Of a DNA stretch of 64,000 nucleotides, positions 20,762-30,910 are shown one piece after another. The stretch comes from an uncultured Candidatus Thioglobus sp. (GTDB lineage: Bacteria > Pseudomonadota > Gammaproteobacteria > PS1 > Pseudothioglobaceae), in NCBI GenBank assembly GCA_905614365.1, contig CAJQSO010000024.1:33097-97096 (forward strand), written 5' to 3'. A program made the translations under genes and the position numbers. Position 1 is the first letter of the stretch. Each line of letters opens with the position of its first letter. The notes beneath the pieces were generated by a model. It was not told where the DNA came from. It did no database searches and saw only the letters and a program-made list of their open reading frames with translations.

Positions 20762-21691
20762 TTATACTCTCAGCGCCTCAGGAACTGGAAAATTTACAGA
20801 CTCTTTAGCGCCACTTACTTCAATAATCTCACTGCCACCATTCATCATCAAATAAGATACTACAGCCTGGACTAGAATCTCTGGTGCAGATGCGCCAGCT
20901 GTAACTCCTATAGAGTTGATATCATTCAGCCAAGCATTTTGAATATCAGTTGCTCCATCAATCAAATAAGCGGGCTTACCTTCATTTTCTGCAATCTCTT
21001 TGAGTCGATTTGAATTAGAAGAATTTTTTGAGCCAATAACAAGAAGTATTTCTGAATTTTTAATCATAGCTTTGACTGAATCTTGGCGATTTTGAGTTGC
21101 ATAACAAATATCACTTTTTTTAGGTGCTTGAATTTTTGGAAATTTAGTTTTAAGAGAGTCAACAATTTCTTGTGTATCATCAACTGACAAAGTAGTTTGT
21201 GTTGTATAAGAAATATCTAAATCTTCAGACAAGTCTAAATCTTTAATATCTTTAATTGACTCAACTAAAGTAATACGGCTAGATGATTTTGACTGCCCTA
21301 AGGTTCCCTCAACCTCTGGATGACCGGCATGACCAATCAGAATAACTTGATGATTTTGTTTTTGGCGTCTGATAACCTCTTTATGTACTTTTGTTACTAA
21401 AGGACAGGTTGCATCATAAATAATATCTGAAATCTCAGCGGCATCTTTTCTTACGGCTTGTGATACTCCGTGGGCACTAAAAATTACAACACTTCCTTTT
21501 GGAACTTCACTAACCTCTTCAACAAAGATTGCGCCCTTCTTTTTTAGGTTACTAACAACGAATTTATTATGAACGACCTCATGACGTACATAAATTGGCG
21601 CGCCATGTTTTGCAATTGCGCGCTCAACTATCTCTATAGCGCGATCAACACCAGCACAAAACCCTCTTGGATTGGCCAAAAATATCTTCAA
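20762..21691 (-). CDS. ispH: 4-hydroxy-3-methylbut-2-enyl diphosphate reductase
   Basis: Last step of the MEP isoprenoid pathway: reduces HMBPP to IPP and DMAPP with a [4Fe-4S] cluster. 309 residues with the three cluster cysteines C12 ([10 protein letters not shown]), C96 (DATCPLVTK) and C196 ([11 protein letters not shown]), matching E. coli C12, C96 and C197. Proton-relay residues in [11 protein letters not shown] are intact. It is 36 bp downstream of accD in a minus-strand run of biosynthetic genes. Confidence 0.98.
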   Translation of the reverse strand: MKIFLANPRGFCAGVDRAIEIVERAIAKHGAPIYVRHEVVHNKFVVSNLKKKGAIFVEEVSEVPKGSVVIFSAHGVSQAVRKDAAEISDIIYDATCPLVTKVHKEVIRRQKQNHQVILIGHAGHPEVEGTLGQSKSSSRITLVESIKDIKDLDLSEDLDISYTTQTTLSVDDTQEIVDSLKTKFPKIQAPKKSDICYATQNRQDSVKAMIKNSEILLVIGSKNSSNSNRLKEIAENEGKPAYLIDGATDIQNAWLNDINSIGVTAGASAPEILVQAVVSYLMMNGGSEIIEVSGAKESVNFPVPEALRV

Positions 21692-21727
21692 AATTTCGCA
21701 GCTTGATTCACGTTAAAAATATTATAA

Positions 21728-22579
21728 TTATTTTTGATTATTAAGATGAAGTGCAGAGAGAATCTGAAAGACTTTTTGACGTAAGTCTGATCTGTGAACT
21801 ATCATATCAATAGCGCCCTTCTCAAGTAAAAACTCACTTCTTTGAAATCCTTCTGGCAGCTCTTCTCGAACCGTTTGCTCTACAACTCTTGCTCCAGCAA
21901 ATCCTATTCTTGCATTGGGCTCAGCAATCTGGACATCGCCTAGCATTGCTAAACTTGCTGATACGCCACCCATTGTTGGATCAGTTAAGACTGAAATAAA
22001 TGGGATTTTATTATCAGCTAATAACTTAACAGCAAGTGAAGTTTTTGACATTTGCATTAGAGAAAAAAGTCCTTCCTGCATCCTAGCACCGCCACTTGCA
22101 GAAAAACAAACAAAAGGATTCTGATTTTCAATAGCAATATTAGCAGCTCTGACAAATTTTTCACCAACAACTGACCCCATTGATCCGCCCATAAAACTAA
22201 AATCAAAAGCTGCAACTACAATTGGCATACCTTTTAATAATCCCGTTTTAACAACTAACGCATCTTTTTCCTTGGTCTTTTTTTGGGCATCATGATAACG
22301 ATCTTTGTATTTTTTTTGATCTTTAAACTGAAGTGGATCTACCGACTGAATATTAGCAGCTATCTCAAGTTGATGCTCAATATCGAGAAATCTCTCTATA
22401 CGTTTTCTAGCAGAAATTCTTAAATGATGGTCGCACTTTGGACAAACATAATGAAGACGCTCAAGTTCTTCCTGATAAAGAACTCGGCTGCACTCTGGGC
22501 ATTTACTCCAAAGTCCTTCAGGAATATTTTTTTTAGTATTAATGCCAATAGATGGCATAATTTTTTCTAGCCAACTCAT
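21728..22579 (-). CDS. accD: Acetyl-CoA carboxylase carboxyltransferase subunit beta
   Basis: With AccA forms the carboxyltransferase that moves CO2 from biotin to acetyl-CoA, giving malonyl-CoA for fatty acid synthesis. 283 residues, with an N-terminal four-cysteine zinc ribbon (C27, C30, C46, C49) and the crotonase-fold core with [12 protein letters not shown] and [10 protein letters not shown] for acyl-CoA binding. accD next to trpA is a common gammaproteobacterial arrangement; folC, often next, is replaced here by ispH. 12 bp separate it from trpA. Confidence 0.98.
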   Translation of the reverse strand: MSWLEKIMPSIGINTKKNIPEGLWSKCPECSRVLYQEELERLHYVCPKCDHHLRISARKRIERFLDIEHQLEIAANIQSVDPLQFKDQKKYKDRYHDAQKKTKEKDALVVKTGLLKGMPIVVAAFDFSFMGGSMGSVVGEKFVRAANIAIENQNPFVCFSASGGARMQEGLFSLMQMSKTSLAVKLLADNKIPFISVLTDPTMGGVSASLAMLGDVQIAEPNARIGFAGARVVEQTVREELPEGFQRSEFLLEKGAIDMIVHRSDLRQKVFQILSALHLNNQK

Positions 22580-22591
22580 AGTATTTGTAAA

Positions 22592-23392
22592 TTAATTAAT
22601 TGCATTTGAGATTTCCTTTGCAAGGTTGCCAACCTTAGTAATCATTGTATCTTTGTCACTCGACAATTCTTCAACAATTGAAACTAGCGCACTACCAACA
22701 ATCACTGCATCAGCATTCTGGCCAACTTGTTTCGCAATTTCAGCATTACTTATTCCAAAACCAACTCCTAATGGTAGTTTAAAATACTTTCGCATTCTTT
22801 CCAAGTGATGGTTAACTGATTCAACATCTAGATTTCCTGCGCCTGTTACGCCCTTCAATGAAACAAAGTATATATAGCCAGTGGCCATTTCTGCAATGTA
22901 TTGTAATCGCTCATCGGTCGTTGTCGGGGCAACCAAAAAGATAAGATCAATCTCTAGTTTATCAAGTTCTTTCTTAAGATCATGGACCTCTTCTGGAGGC
23001 ATATCAACAACCAAGATTCCGTCTACACCTGCTTCATGAGCTCTAACTGCAAATTCTTTATAACCGAAAACTTCAATTGGATTTGTGTATCCCATTAAAA
23101 CGATACCAGTAGATTGGTTATGCTCCCTAAACCTCTCAACTATTGCAAAAACATCATGTAAATTAACACCATCTGCAACAGCTCTCTCATGTGATTTTGC
23201 AATTACTGGTCCATCAGCCATAGGATCTGAAAAAGGCATTCCTAGCTCTATAATATCTGCACCACTATCTGCCAAAGTAAAAACTAGGGCTTCTGAGTTA
23301 TCCAGGCCACTATCACCAGCAGTGATGAATGGAATAAAAGCAGTCTTGTTCTTAGCTTCGAGTTGTTTGAAAATATTTAAGATTCGTGACAT
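22592..23392 (-). CDS. trpA: Tryptophan synthase alpha chain
   Basis: Cleaves indole-3-glycerol phosphate to indole and glyceraldehyde 3-phosphate; indole is passed to TrpB. A TIM barrel of 266 residues (E. coli 268). Catalytic blocks are FITAGD, ELGMPFSDPMADGPVI (Glu and Asp catalytic region) and the phosphate-binding GVGFGIS. trpB and trpF, usually upstream, are not present; the upstream neighbour is hemE 76 bp away. Confidence 0.97.
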   Translation of the reverse strand: MSRILNIFKQLEAKNKTAFIPFITAGDSGLDNSEALVFTLADSGADIIELGMPFSDPMADGPVIAKSHERAVADGVNLHDVFAIVERFREHNQSTGIVLMGYTNPIEVFGYKEFAVRAHEAGVDGILVVDMPPEEVHDLKKELDKLEIDLIFLVAPTTTDERLQYIAEMATGYIYFVSLKGVTGAGNLDVESVNHHLERMRKYFKLPLGVGFGISNAEIAKQVGQNADAVIVGSALVSIVEELSSDKDTMITKVGNLAKEISNAIN

Positions 23393-23468
23393 AATTATTA
23401 ATACTATTTTTTAATTAAATTTTAACATAGACAAAGTTAAACTCAATTTAATGTCCATATGATTAGGA

Positions 23469-24518
23469 TTATTTTGTTTTGGTAGAGTATGAGTGAACTG
23501 CATCCACTAAAACTTTCATACTTTCTGGATTAACATCAGGAGTAATCCCATGCCCAAGATTAAACACATGTCCAGTTTTACCTTTGAACTGGTCAAGAAC
23601 TTTATAGGCTTCTGCCTTTATTACATCCGGCGATGCATAAAGTACTGATGGATCAAGATTGCCCTGTATTGCAACTTGTGCGCCCACTCTTCTTTCTGCC
23701 TCGGCAAGCTCAATTGTCCAATCAATACCCACTGCATCACATCCAGTTGCAGCAATTTGCTCGAGCCATGCCGCGCCGCCTTTAGTGAAAAGTGTCACTG
23801 GAATCGTTTTGCCTTCATAGCTACGATGAAGCCCATCTACAATTTTTGACATGTACCTTAGTGAGAAATTTTCATAACTGCCTTTACTTAAAAGCCCACC
23901 CCAAGTATCAAAAATCATTACTGAATCTGCTCCAGCCTCAATTTGAGAATTTAGGTAGTCTATAACAGTATCAGCGAGAACATCAAGAAGTTGATGCATA
24001 TGCTTTGGGTTCTCATACATCAAGCCCTTTACCTTTGAAAAGGTTTTACTAGTGCCGCCCTCAACCATATAAGTTGCTAGTGTCCATGGGCTTCCACTAA
24101 AGCCTATTAACGGAACCCTACCTTTAAGGTTTTTTTTAATTACACTTACCGCCTCACTAACGTAAGCAAGCTCAGTACCAACATCTGGTTTCGTTAAGTT
24201 TTCAATGCTGCTGAGCGTGTGAAGAGGATTAGTAAATTTTGGTCCCTCACCCTCAACAAAATGAAGCCCCAATCCCATAGCATCAGGAATAGTTAATATG
24301 TCAGAAAAAAGAATTGCCGCATCAAGATCAAATCGCTCAAGGGGCTGAAGAGTAACTTCACATGCAAGATCACTTGACTTACATAAAGTTAAAAAATCAC
24401 CAGCTATTTTTCTAGTAGCGCGATACTCGGGTAAGTATCTACCTGCTTGCCTCATCACCCAAATTGGAGTGCGAGATACTTCTTTCTTTAGAAGCGCATT
24501 AATGTAGTCGAATGCCAT
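23469..24518 (-). CDS. hemE: Uroporphyrinogen decarboxylase
   Basis: Decarboxylates the four acetate side chains of uroporphyrinogen III to coproporphyrinogen III in heme synthesis. 349 residues (E. coli 354). The signature [14 protein letters not shown] at about 20-33 and the second signature region [16 protein letters not shown] are intact, as is the C-terminal [14 protein letters not shown]. Monocistronic by spacing, 110 bp below rpmE with a terminator between. Confidence 0.98.
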   Translation of the reverse strand: MAFDYINALLKKEVSRTPIWVMRQAGRYLPEYRATRKIAGDFLTLCKSSDLACEVTLQPLERFDLDAAILFSDILTIPDAMGLGLHFVEGEGPKFTNPLHTLSSIENLTKPDVGTELAYVSEAVSVIKKNLKGRVPLIGFSGSPWTLATYMVEGGTSKTFSKVKGLMYENPKHMHQLLDVLADTVIDYLNSQIEAGADSVMIFDTWGGLLSKGSYENFSLRYMSKIVDGLHRSYEGKTIPVTLFTKGGAAWLEQIAATGCDAVGIDWTIELAEAERRVGAQVAIQGNLDPSVLYASPDVIKAEAYKVLDQFKGKTGHVFNLGHGITPDVNPESMKVLVDAVHSYSTKTK

Positions 24519-24584
24519 TATTTTTTCTCAGTAAAAAGTTGATTATAATCATTATAAAACTTTATTTTGGTTTGCTTCTGACAC

Positions 24585-24605
24585 AAAAAAAGCCACATTT
24601 GTGGC
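24585..24605 (-). terminator. Rho-independent terminator of rpmE
   Basis: On the minus strand GCCAC, a four-base loop and GTGGC form a hairpin at 24605-24592, followed by seven T residues (plus strand A-run 24585-24591). It sits 24 bp past the rpmE stop and upstream of hemE. Confidence 0.8.
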
Positions 24606-24628
24606 CTTTAGAGTGAATCAATTAGTAT

Positions 24629-24841
24629 TTAACGCTTGAATGCGCCGTAACGTGACTTAAATTTTTCAACACGTCCAGCAGTATCCATAATTTTTTGCTT
24701 ACCTGTATAAAAAGGATGGCAACTTGAACAAACATCAAGATGAAGTTCGTCTTTACCCGAAGTTGAGCGCGTTTCAAATGCGTTGCCACAACTGCACACA
24801 ACTTTAACAGTATCGTAAGAAGGATGAATGTCTGTTTGCAT
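24629..24841 (-). CDS. rpmE: Ribosomal protein bL31, zinc-binding form
   Basis: 70-residue large-subunit protein. It starts MQTDIHPSY, the bL31 N-terminus, and carries the four zinc cysteines C16, C18, C38 and C41 (C+ type), so it is the housekeeping zinc form rather than the YkgM-like zinc-independent paralogue. It is a single-gene unit with its own terminator and lies between the bolA-like gene (upstream) and hemE. Confidence 0.98.
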   Translation of the reverse strand: MQTDIHPSYDTVKVVCSCGNAFETRSTSGKDELHLDVCSSCHPFYTGKQKIMDTAGRVEKFKSRYGAFKR

Positions 24842-24881
24842 AACTTTATATCTTCAAATTTGAAAGAACGTGAATTATATA

Positions 24882-25109
24882 CTATCTCTCTGCAGGGGTA
24901 AATGTTTTAACGCTTAATGCATGAAGTTCACCACTCTTTATCTCTTCTTTAACAACTCCTAAAACTGCCCTCTGCCTTTGCAATAAAGATAGACCTTCAA
25001 AAATAGGTGAAACAATTACTGCAGAGCAATTACAACCATCACCTTCCATAGTCACTTCAGATTGCTCTATTCCTAATTCAAGTTTTTTCTGCACCTCTTC
25101 TAAAGTCAT
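24882..25109 (-). CDS. ibaG: BolA/IbaG family protein
   Basis: 75-residue BolA-fold protein of the IbaG (YrbA) type, smaller than BolA itself. The central VSPIFEGLSLLQRQRAVLGV and ELHALSVKTFTP are family hallmarks. C26 and C28 (GCNCSAV) sit in the loop where IbaG/BolA proteins can coordinate a [2Fe-2S] cluster with a monothiol glutaredoxin. A role in iron-sulfur trafficking or acid response is inferred from homologues. In E. coli ibaG lies near murA, unlike here. Confidence 0.88.
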   Translation of the reverse strand: MTLEEVQKKLELGIEQSEVTMEGDGCNCSAVIVSPIFEGLSLLQRQRAVLGVVKEEIKSGELHALSVKTFTPAER

Positions 25110-25163
25110 AATAAATCTCTAGTTATAGTTTTAATAGTAATCATTTTACTAAATTTAATTAGC

Positions 25164-26432
25164 TCACGCGCCAAAGACGCCTTTTAATGTGAAGAAAAAT
25201 AAAATCGACATTAATGCGCCTGCCGGTAATGTCACTATCCACGATAAAAATATCTTATTAATAACTCGCGTATCTAGTGCAGCCATTCCTCGTGCAAGCC
25301 CAACTCCTAATACTGCTCCAACTAATACTTGTGTTGTTGAAACTGGAATTCCTGTTCCTGATGCTATAACAACTGTTGCTGCAGCTGCTAAAGTGGCAGC
25401 AAATCCACGAGATGGAGTTAGTTGGGTGATACGAGTACCAATAGTAGCAATGACCTTATGTCCATAGGTTATAAGCCCAACAACAATGCCAGCACCACCA
25501 ACTAATAAAATCCATACTGGAAGAGCACTTTTAGATCCAATAGACCCACCACTTTCAATAACGCTGTAAATTGCTGCCAGTGGCCCAATTGCATTTGCAA
25601 CATCATTAGAGCCATGAGCAAAAGCCATTGCAGCTGCGGTAATAATCATGAGCACACCGAAAACTCTCTCCATTGAAGCAAAGTGAAAATCCTTATTTTC
25701 ATCAGGATCAAGGTGTATTCTTCGAATCACGAGTGTGCCAAAAAGCGCAACAATTAAACCACATCCTACAGACAATGAGTAACTTGTAAATAAGTCAAAA
25801 CTCAAGCCAACATGTTTTAATCCTTTCAATATAGTAACCAAAGAAACAATAAAACCTACTAAAAACATATAATAAGGAACGTATTTTTTTGCATTGTCAA
25901 AAGGATCATTTGTATCAATAATTAAATTTTGTAGACTCCTAAACAGCATAAAAGAAATTATTCCCGCCAATACTGGTGAGGCTACCCAGCTTAATACAAT
26001 TTTAACTACTTGATTCCAATCAACAGCATCCACACCAACCCCGACAGCTCCAAATCCTACAATTGCCCCCACAATAGAGTGTGTTGTTGAAACTGGCCAT
26101 CCAAATGATGAAGCAATTAATAGCCAAGTGCCTGCGGCCAATAATGATGCCAACATACCATATACCAATAAATGCGGCTCATTAGTAAATAATGCTGCAT
26201 CTAAAATACCTTTACGAATTGTGGCTGTAACTTCACCTCCAGCTAAAATTGCACCAGCAAATTCAAAAATAACTGCAATAATAATTGCTTGTTTAATAGT
26301 AACAGCACCAGAACCAACAGATGTGCCCATTGCATTAGCAACATCGTTTGCACCTATACCCCAGGCCATAAAAACACCAAATACAATAGCCAGTATTATT
26401 AATACATTACCGTAATTTGCAATAATTTCCAT
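25164..26432 (-). CDS. pit: Inorganic phosphate transporter, PiT family
   Basis: Low-affinity phosphate (metal-phosphate/H+) symporter in the inner membrane, 422 residues with about ten helices. The two inverted family repeats are evident: GANDVANAMGTSVGSGAVT near residues 27-45 and HGSNDVANAIGPLAAI in the C-terminal half, each followed by a PVSTT segment. It is shorter than E. coli PitA (499) because the central loop is short, as in Pit proteins paired with DUF47. It is 12 bp downstream of the DUF47 gene. I found no clear PhoB box upstream. Confidence 0.93.
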   Translation of the reverse strand: MEIIANYGNVLIILAIVFGVFMAWGIGANDVANAMGTSVGSGAVTIKQAIIIAVIFEFAGAILAGGEVTATIRKGILDAALFTNEPHLLVYGMLASLLAAGTWLLIASSFGWPVSTTHSIVGAIVGFGAVGVGVDAVDWNQVVKIVLSWVASPVLAGIISFMLFRSLQNLIIDTNDPFDNAKKYVPYYMFLVGFIVSLVTILKGLKHVGLSFDLFTSYSLSVGCGLIVALFGTLVIRRIHLDPDENKDFHFASMERVFGVLMIITAAAMAFAHGSNDVANAIGPLAAIYSVIESGGSIGSKSALPVWILLVGGAGIVVGLITYGHKVIATIGTRITQLTPSRGFAATLAAAATVVIASGTGIPVSTTQVLVGAVLGVGLARGMAALDTRVINKIFLSWIVTLPAGALMSILFFFTLKGVFGA

Positions 26433-26444
26433 TATGAACTCCGG

Positions 26445-27125
26445 TTATTTGGTAAGCATTACTTCAAAACGTGAACCTACCTTCTGAGCAGCATCAGCAG
26501 TCTCACCAAGCCACTCAATAGCTCGGTAATAAAACATCACATCTACAGGTGGCAAGTTGGATTCAAGCAAAAATAATTTATTACGTATATCATTCTGCGC
26601 TGTATCAGTCTCATGCTCTAGTTCATTAATTTTCTTAACCATCTCGCTCACAATTTTGCGCTCACGCTTACTAAAGGCAGTTTCTAACAACTCATCAAGT
26701 TCATTAATTGCTACCAGTGCAGCTCCTGAGGTTTTAATACAAAGATCGGCAAGTTTTATGAAATCCTCCGCAAACTCTTTAGGAAAGACCATATGACGAG
26801 TCATCATTAAGCCCGCAAGATCTTTAGTAATGTTAGCAATAGAATCTTGGATTAAAAGAACATCAAGCAAATCTCTACGAGAAAAAGGCATCATAAAAGT
26901 ACTAGGCAAGTTCATCCTTAATTTTTTCTTTAGCTTATCAGCCTTTTGCTCTTTATTTCCAATTGAAACTTGAGCTTCTTGAGCTTTATCCCAGTCCTCT
27001 GATTTAGCTGCTCGAGCAAAAACTCCAAACTCTTTAATACAGGAATGAACCTGCTTCATGTGCTGTTGCAAAGGGTTTATTGGTGAATTTCCAAATAAAC
27101 TAGTGATATTTCCTGATTTAGTCAT
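26445..27125 (-). CDS. DUF47 (PhoU-like) protein, TIGR00153 family
   Basis: 226-residue all-helical protein of the DUF47/PhoU-like group (YkaA in E. coli). Family blocks include MPFSRRDLLDVLLIQDSIAN and ELEHETDTAQNDIRNKL, with acidic and histidine residues that bind metal in PhoU-like folds. Such proteins are routinely encoded directly upstream of pit and are thought to modulate phosphate transport, as here (12-bp gap). The ATG is preceded by a good GGAG site. Confidence 0.92.
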   Translation of the reverse strand: MTKSGNITSLFGNSPINPLQQHMKQVHSCIKEFGVFARAAKSEDWDKAQEAQVSIGNKEQKADKLKKKLRMNLPSTFMMPFSRRDLLDVLLIQDSIANITKDLAGLMMTRHMVFPKEFAEDFIKLADLCIKTSGAALVAINELDELLETAFSKRERKIVSEMVKKINELEHETDTAQNDIRNKLFLLESNLPPVDVMFYYRAIEWLGETADAAQKVGSRFEVMLTK

Positions 27126-27447
27126 AACTATTTTATCTCCATAAAAAGATTTATTTTCTATCTACTAAGCACACATCTAAAAAAGCAAATTTTAAAACAA
27201 AGTTAAAAAAAAAGGGGTACTAATTTAAATAATATTTTACCAGTGGAATTAGTCTTGATTTGAACTGCTCATCATCCACTTAAAACTCCTTAAATTCTTT
27301 AAAAACTGACTCATTAAAGCCTAAATACATTATCTCTAGATTTCCCTCAAATACAGGGTAAGTAATTTTTTACGCATTTTCACTTAGCTTAATTTCTAAA
27401 GTGTAACATTATATAAAATATTTTTTCCATCTAACCCTATACTCTTA
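27126..27447. other. Divergent intergenic region DUF47/pit - glmU, no gene seen
   Basis: 322 bp of very AT-rich sequence between divergent genes. It should contain promoters for both directions. A TATAAA-rich stretch at about 27411-27420 could be a -10 for glmU, but no convincing -35 pairs with it. A run of nine A and four G at about 27207-27219 has no supporting hairpin. No open frame, RNA motif or Pho-type repeat was recognised. Confidence 0.5.
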
Positions 27448-28827
27448 ATGCCAAACCAATCAACTACTAATGACGTTAATGTAATCATTTTAGCTGCAGG
27501 TCAAGGCAAAAGAATGCATTCTAGTATATCCAAAGTGCTTCATGAAGTTGGTAATAAGACTTTAATTCAGCATGTCTTAGATGCTGCGACTCCTTTAGCA
27601 AGTTCGATTAACGTAATCATTGGTCATAATTCAGAATCAGTGAAGAAATCAGTATCAAGTAATCTTATTACATGGGTTTTGCAAAAAAATCAACTTGGAA
27701 CGGGTCATGCGGTAATGCAGGCAATCCCAAATATTCAAGAAAACTCAATGTGCCTTATTCTATACGGTGATGTGCCTCTAATTCAAACTCACACATTATT
27801 AAAGTTACTTGAAAAAGCAAATAAAACTGGCTTTTCTCTTCTAACAGTAATTCAAGATGACCCTTCAGGATATGGTCGAATCATAAGAGATTCTTCAAAT
27901 TCTATCCAATCCATTATTGAGCACAAAGATGCAAATACTGAGGAACTTAAAATTGATGAAATCAATACTGGCATTATGGCTATTACCGGCGCCTTATTAA
28001 CAAAATACTTAAATCAGCTTGAGCCAAATAATTCACAAGGCGAACTATATCTTACTGATATTGTTGAAAAAGCAGTCAGAGATAATGTTAATATTGCTTC
28101 ATTTATATGTGAGAATTCAGCAGAAGTAATGGGTATAAACGATAAAAATAACTTAGCGGGGGCTGAAAGAGCTTACCAGTTAAAAATTGCAGACGAGCTA
28201 ATGACAAATGGCCTTACCATAAAAGATCCTAGTCGTTTCGATTGTCGAGGTAATCTAAGTTTTGGAAGTGACTGTATTATTGATGTAAATGTTATTTTTG
28301 AAGGTGAAGTTAAGCTAGGTAAAAATGTTCAAATTTCTCCGAACTGTATTATAAAAAACTCTAAGATCGGTGATAATTCTCACGTCATGCCAAATTCGAT
28401 TATTGAAGACTCAGTTATTGGAAGTCATACTAGTATTGGGCCTTTTGCCCGAATTCGTCCTGAAACCAAAATAGGTAGTCATGCAAAGATTGGTAATTTT
28501 GTTGAAGTGAAAAAATCAATAATTGATGACAACTCAAAGGTATCTCATTTAAGTTATGTTGGAGATAGTCAAGTTGGCAAGGCTGTCAATATTGGTGCTG
28601 GAGTAATAACCTGTAATTATGATGGTGTAAATAAAAGCCAAACAACTATTGGAGATGGAGCATTTATTGGTTCAAATAGTCAACTAATCGCACCAGTCTC
28701 GATTGGGAAAAATGCAACCATTGGAGCGGGATCAACTATCACTCAAGATGCTCCCGATGAAAAACTTACGTTGAGTCGAAATAAACAATCAACGATAAGC
28801 AAATGGAAGCGGCCTCAAAAGAAATAA
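27448..28827 (+). CDS. glmU: Bifunctional UDP-N-acetylglucosamine pyrophosphorylase / glucosamine-1-phosphate acetyltransferase
   Basis: Makes UDP-GlcNAc for peptidoglycan and lipopolysaccharide. 459 residues (E. coli 456). The N-terminal uridyltransferase domain opens with ILAAGQGKRMHSSISKVLHE, where the Arg and Lys contact the nucleotide. The C-terminal half is a left-handed beta-helix of hexapeptide repeats, with the acetyltransferase segment HLSYVGDSQVG and NIGAGVITCNYDG. It heads a plus-strand run with an MFS carrier 28 bp downstream. Confidence 0.98.
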   Translation: MPNQSTTNDVNVIILAAGQGKRMHSSISKVLHEVGNKTLIQHVLDAATPLASSINVIIGHNSESVKKSVSSNLITWVLQKNQLGTGHAVMQAIPNIQENSMCLILYGDVPLIQTHTLLKLLEKANKTGFSLLTVIQDDPSGYGRIIRDSSNSIQSIIEHKDANTEELKIDEINTGIMAITGALLTKYLNQLEPNNSQGELYLTDIVEKAVRDNVNIASFICENSAEVMGINDKNNLAGAERAYQLKIADELMTNGLTIKDPSRFDCRGNLSFGSDCIIDVNVIFEGEVKLGKNVQISPNCIIKNSKIGDNSHVMPNSIIEDSVIGSHTSIGPFARIRPETKIGSHAKIGNFVEVKKSIIDDNSKVSHLSYVGDSQVGKAVNIGAGVITCNYDGVNKSQTTIGDGAFIGSNSQLIAPVSIGKNATIGAGSTITQDAPDEKLTLSRNKQSTISKWKRPQKK

Positions 28828-28855
28828 AATTTCTATCTTATAGGATAACCACTCA

Positions 28856-30022
28856 ATGTTAAATCTTCCTAGGAATGTCTGGATATTAACTGTCTGTCTA
28901 GCACTTTTTATGTCACTTAGTGTTTTTATGGTATTTGTGGCAGGCATTATTGGAAGCACCCTGGCACCTTTAAAAAGCCTAGCAACCCTGCCTGTAGCAA
29001 CTATTGTAGTAGGAACTGCAGTCACTGTTATTCCAGCTATTCGGTTGATGTCAATTTTTGGTCGTAAGAAAGTGTTTTTGAGTTCATGCGTTTATACAAT
29101 ATTACTCATTGGCTTGTGTATTTTCTCAATCATTAATAAATCATTTTATTTATTTTGTTTTGCATCCTTCTGCTTAGGTGGAAGCGTTGCTGTTATGCAG
29201 CAATTTAGGTTTGCCGCAATTGAAAGCGTGGAGCCCGAACTAAGACCAAAAGCAACTGCAGTTGTTCTTCTTGGAGGGATAGTTTCGGCTTTTCTTGGTA
29301 CTGAAATTGCAACTTTAGGCAAAGATTACTTTGATACCGATTTTGTTGGATCTTTCATCATTCTTTCCCTTTTATTTATTATTGCATTTATATTATTGTG
29401 CTTCTTTAAGCCAGCTGAAAAGTTTAAACAACAAATTGATAATTCTAAAAGGTCTTTAATTGAAATTATAAAACAAGGCTCTTTTATAGTTGCCGTATGC
29501 GCCGCGATAACTGGCTATGTTGTTATGAGTTTTGTAATGACTGCAACCCCTGTGAGCATGCATATAATGGATGGTTTTTCCCTTCATCATACAAAATCAG
29601 TCCTACAAGCTCACGTCATTGCGATGTTTCTCCCTTCACTATTTACAGCTTTGATTGTTAAATATTTAGGTCTTACTCGTATGATGCTCCTTGGAGTTAT
29701 ATTTTTCTTTGCTTCTGTCTTCATTGCATACAGTAGTCATGCTCTTAGCAGCTATTGGTGGTCTTTAGTTCTTCTTGGCCTTGGATGGAATTTTTTATTT
29801 ATAGGAGGAACTAACCTACTTCCAAAATCCTATAATGAAAATGAAAAATTTAAAGTTCAGTCAATTAATGATTTTTTAGTTTTTGGTCTTCAAGCTATTG
29901 CAGCTCTATCAGCAGGCTGGTTTGTTTTTAATTTTAGCTGGGAGGTAGTTCTTTTATCAGTCATACCATTATTATTTTTTCAATTATTTATTCTATTATG
30001 GTGGTTAAAAAATAATAATTAA
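28856..30022 (+). CDS. MFS transporter, substrate unknown
   Basis: 388-residue polytopic membrane protein with about twelve hydrophobic segments in two groups separated by a short hydrophilic loop near residue 190. The N-terminal half carries an MFS-like loop 2-3 motif (RLMSIFGRKKVFL, about 62-74), corresponding to the G-x3-D-R-x-G-R-R element. The substrate cannot be told. Its position between glmU and a 2-oxoglutarate dioxygenase (42 bp downstream, same strand) makes uptake of the dioxygenase substrate a possibility, not more. Confidence 0.82.
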   Translation: MLNLPRNVWILTVCLALFMSLSVFMVFVAGIIGSTLAPLKSLATLPVATIVVGTAVTVIPAIRLMSIFGRKKVFLSSCVYTILLIGLCIFSIINKSFYLFCFASFCLGGSVAVMQQFRFAAIESVEPELRPKATAVVLLGGIVSAFLGTEIATLGKDYFDTDFVGSFIILSLLFIIAFILLCFFKPAEKFKQQIDNSKRSLIEIIKQGSFIVAVCAAITGYVVMSFVMTATPVSMHIMDGFSLHHTKSVLQAHVIAMFLPSLFTALIVKYLGLTRMMLLGVIFFFASVFIAYSSHALSSYWWSLVLLGLGWNFLFIGGTNLLPKSYNENEKFKVQSINDFLVFGLQAIAALSAGWFVFNFSWEVVLLSVIPLLFFQLFILLWWLKNNN

Positions 30023-30073
30023 TACTTATTAATTATTTTTGTAATAAAATTCTTTAAAACTCTATTGGATCTA

Positions 30074-30907
30074 ATGATGTTAAAAGTCACGCCACTAACC
30101 CCTTCAATTGGAGCAATAATCTCAGAAGTTTCGCTGAATAAGGATTTAAATAGTGAAACTATTGAACAAATATACAGTGCACTTATTAGGTATCAGGTTA
30201 TTTTTTTTAGAGACCAAAATATCTCTCCAGAATCACATCTGAAATTAGCAGAAAGTCTTGGTGAAATTGATCCAGGCCATCCTGTCTACCCACATGTTGA
30301 GGGGCATCAAAGTATTGTATTACTGAAAAATGATGCAAATAATAGGCCAGATACAAATGACTGGCATAAAGATCTTACTTTTAAACCAAACCCTCCCTTT
30401 GCAAGTATATTACATAGCGTTAAGGTTCCTAAAGTCGGTGGTGATACCCTTTGGGCAAGTATGAGTGCAGCATATGATAAGCTTCCAAATGGATGGAAAG
30501 CCCACCTAGAAGAACTTGAAGCAATTCACGATATGGGTACATTTAGAAACGACTTTTACAAAGAAGGTGGTATCGATTCGGTTAATAATGCTCTAAAGAA
30601 AGTTGGCTCAGCGGTTCATAAAGTTATTGAGACTCACCCCATTTCAGGCCTCAAATATTTAAATGTAAATCAATCCTTTACTCGCAACATTGTGAATGAA
30701 AGCCAAGGTCCAAGTGATCATATACTGCAATTCTTATTTCAGCATATTTCAAAACCTGAATTCCAAGTTAGATTTCACTGGGAAGATAATTCTGTTGCTA
30801 TTTGGGATAATAGAATTACTCAACATTATGCAGTTTTTGACTATTTACCAGAGTTCAGACATATGCAGCGAGTTACAGTTATAAATGATAAAAGGGATAA
30901 ATCTTAA
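30074..30907 (+). CDS. TauD/TfdA family Fe(II)/2-oxoglutarate dioxygenase
   Basis: Non-heme iron dioxygenase of about 277 residues. The iron triad is visible as H98 and D100 (DWHKDLTF) and the distal H251 (NRITQHYAVFDY), with the 2-oxoglutarate-binding Arg about a dozen residues later (FRHMQRVTV). The N-terminus (VTPLTPSIGAIISEV) is typical of taurine, alpha-ketoglutarate and alkylsulfate dioxygenases. Taurine is the commonest substrate but not certain. I start at the tandem ATG at 30074 rather than the upstream TTG at 30065, as GGAT lies 6-7 bases ahead. The stop is 3 bp from the convergent metC stop. Confidence 0.88.
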   Translation: MMLKVTPLTPSIGAIISEVSLNKDLNSETIEQIYSALIRYQVIFFRDQNISPESHLKLAESLGEIDPGHPVYPHVEGHQSIVLLKNDANNRPDTNDWHKDLTFKPNPPFASILHSVKVPKVGGDTLWASMSAAYDKLPNGWKAHLEELEAIHDMGTFRNDFYKEGGIDSVNNALKKVGSAVHKVIETHPISGLKYLNVNQSFTRNIVNESQGPSDHILQFLFQHISKPEFQVRFHWEDNSVAIWDNRITQHYAVFDYLPEFRHMQRVTVINDKRDKS

Positions 30908-30910
30908 TTA

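Noticed and set aside
27207-27219. A-run followed by four G as a possible terminator or slippage site
   Set aside because: No stem of useful length flanks it, and it lies in a divergent promoter region where no terminator is needed.
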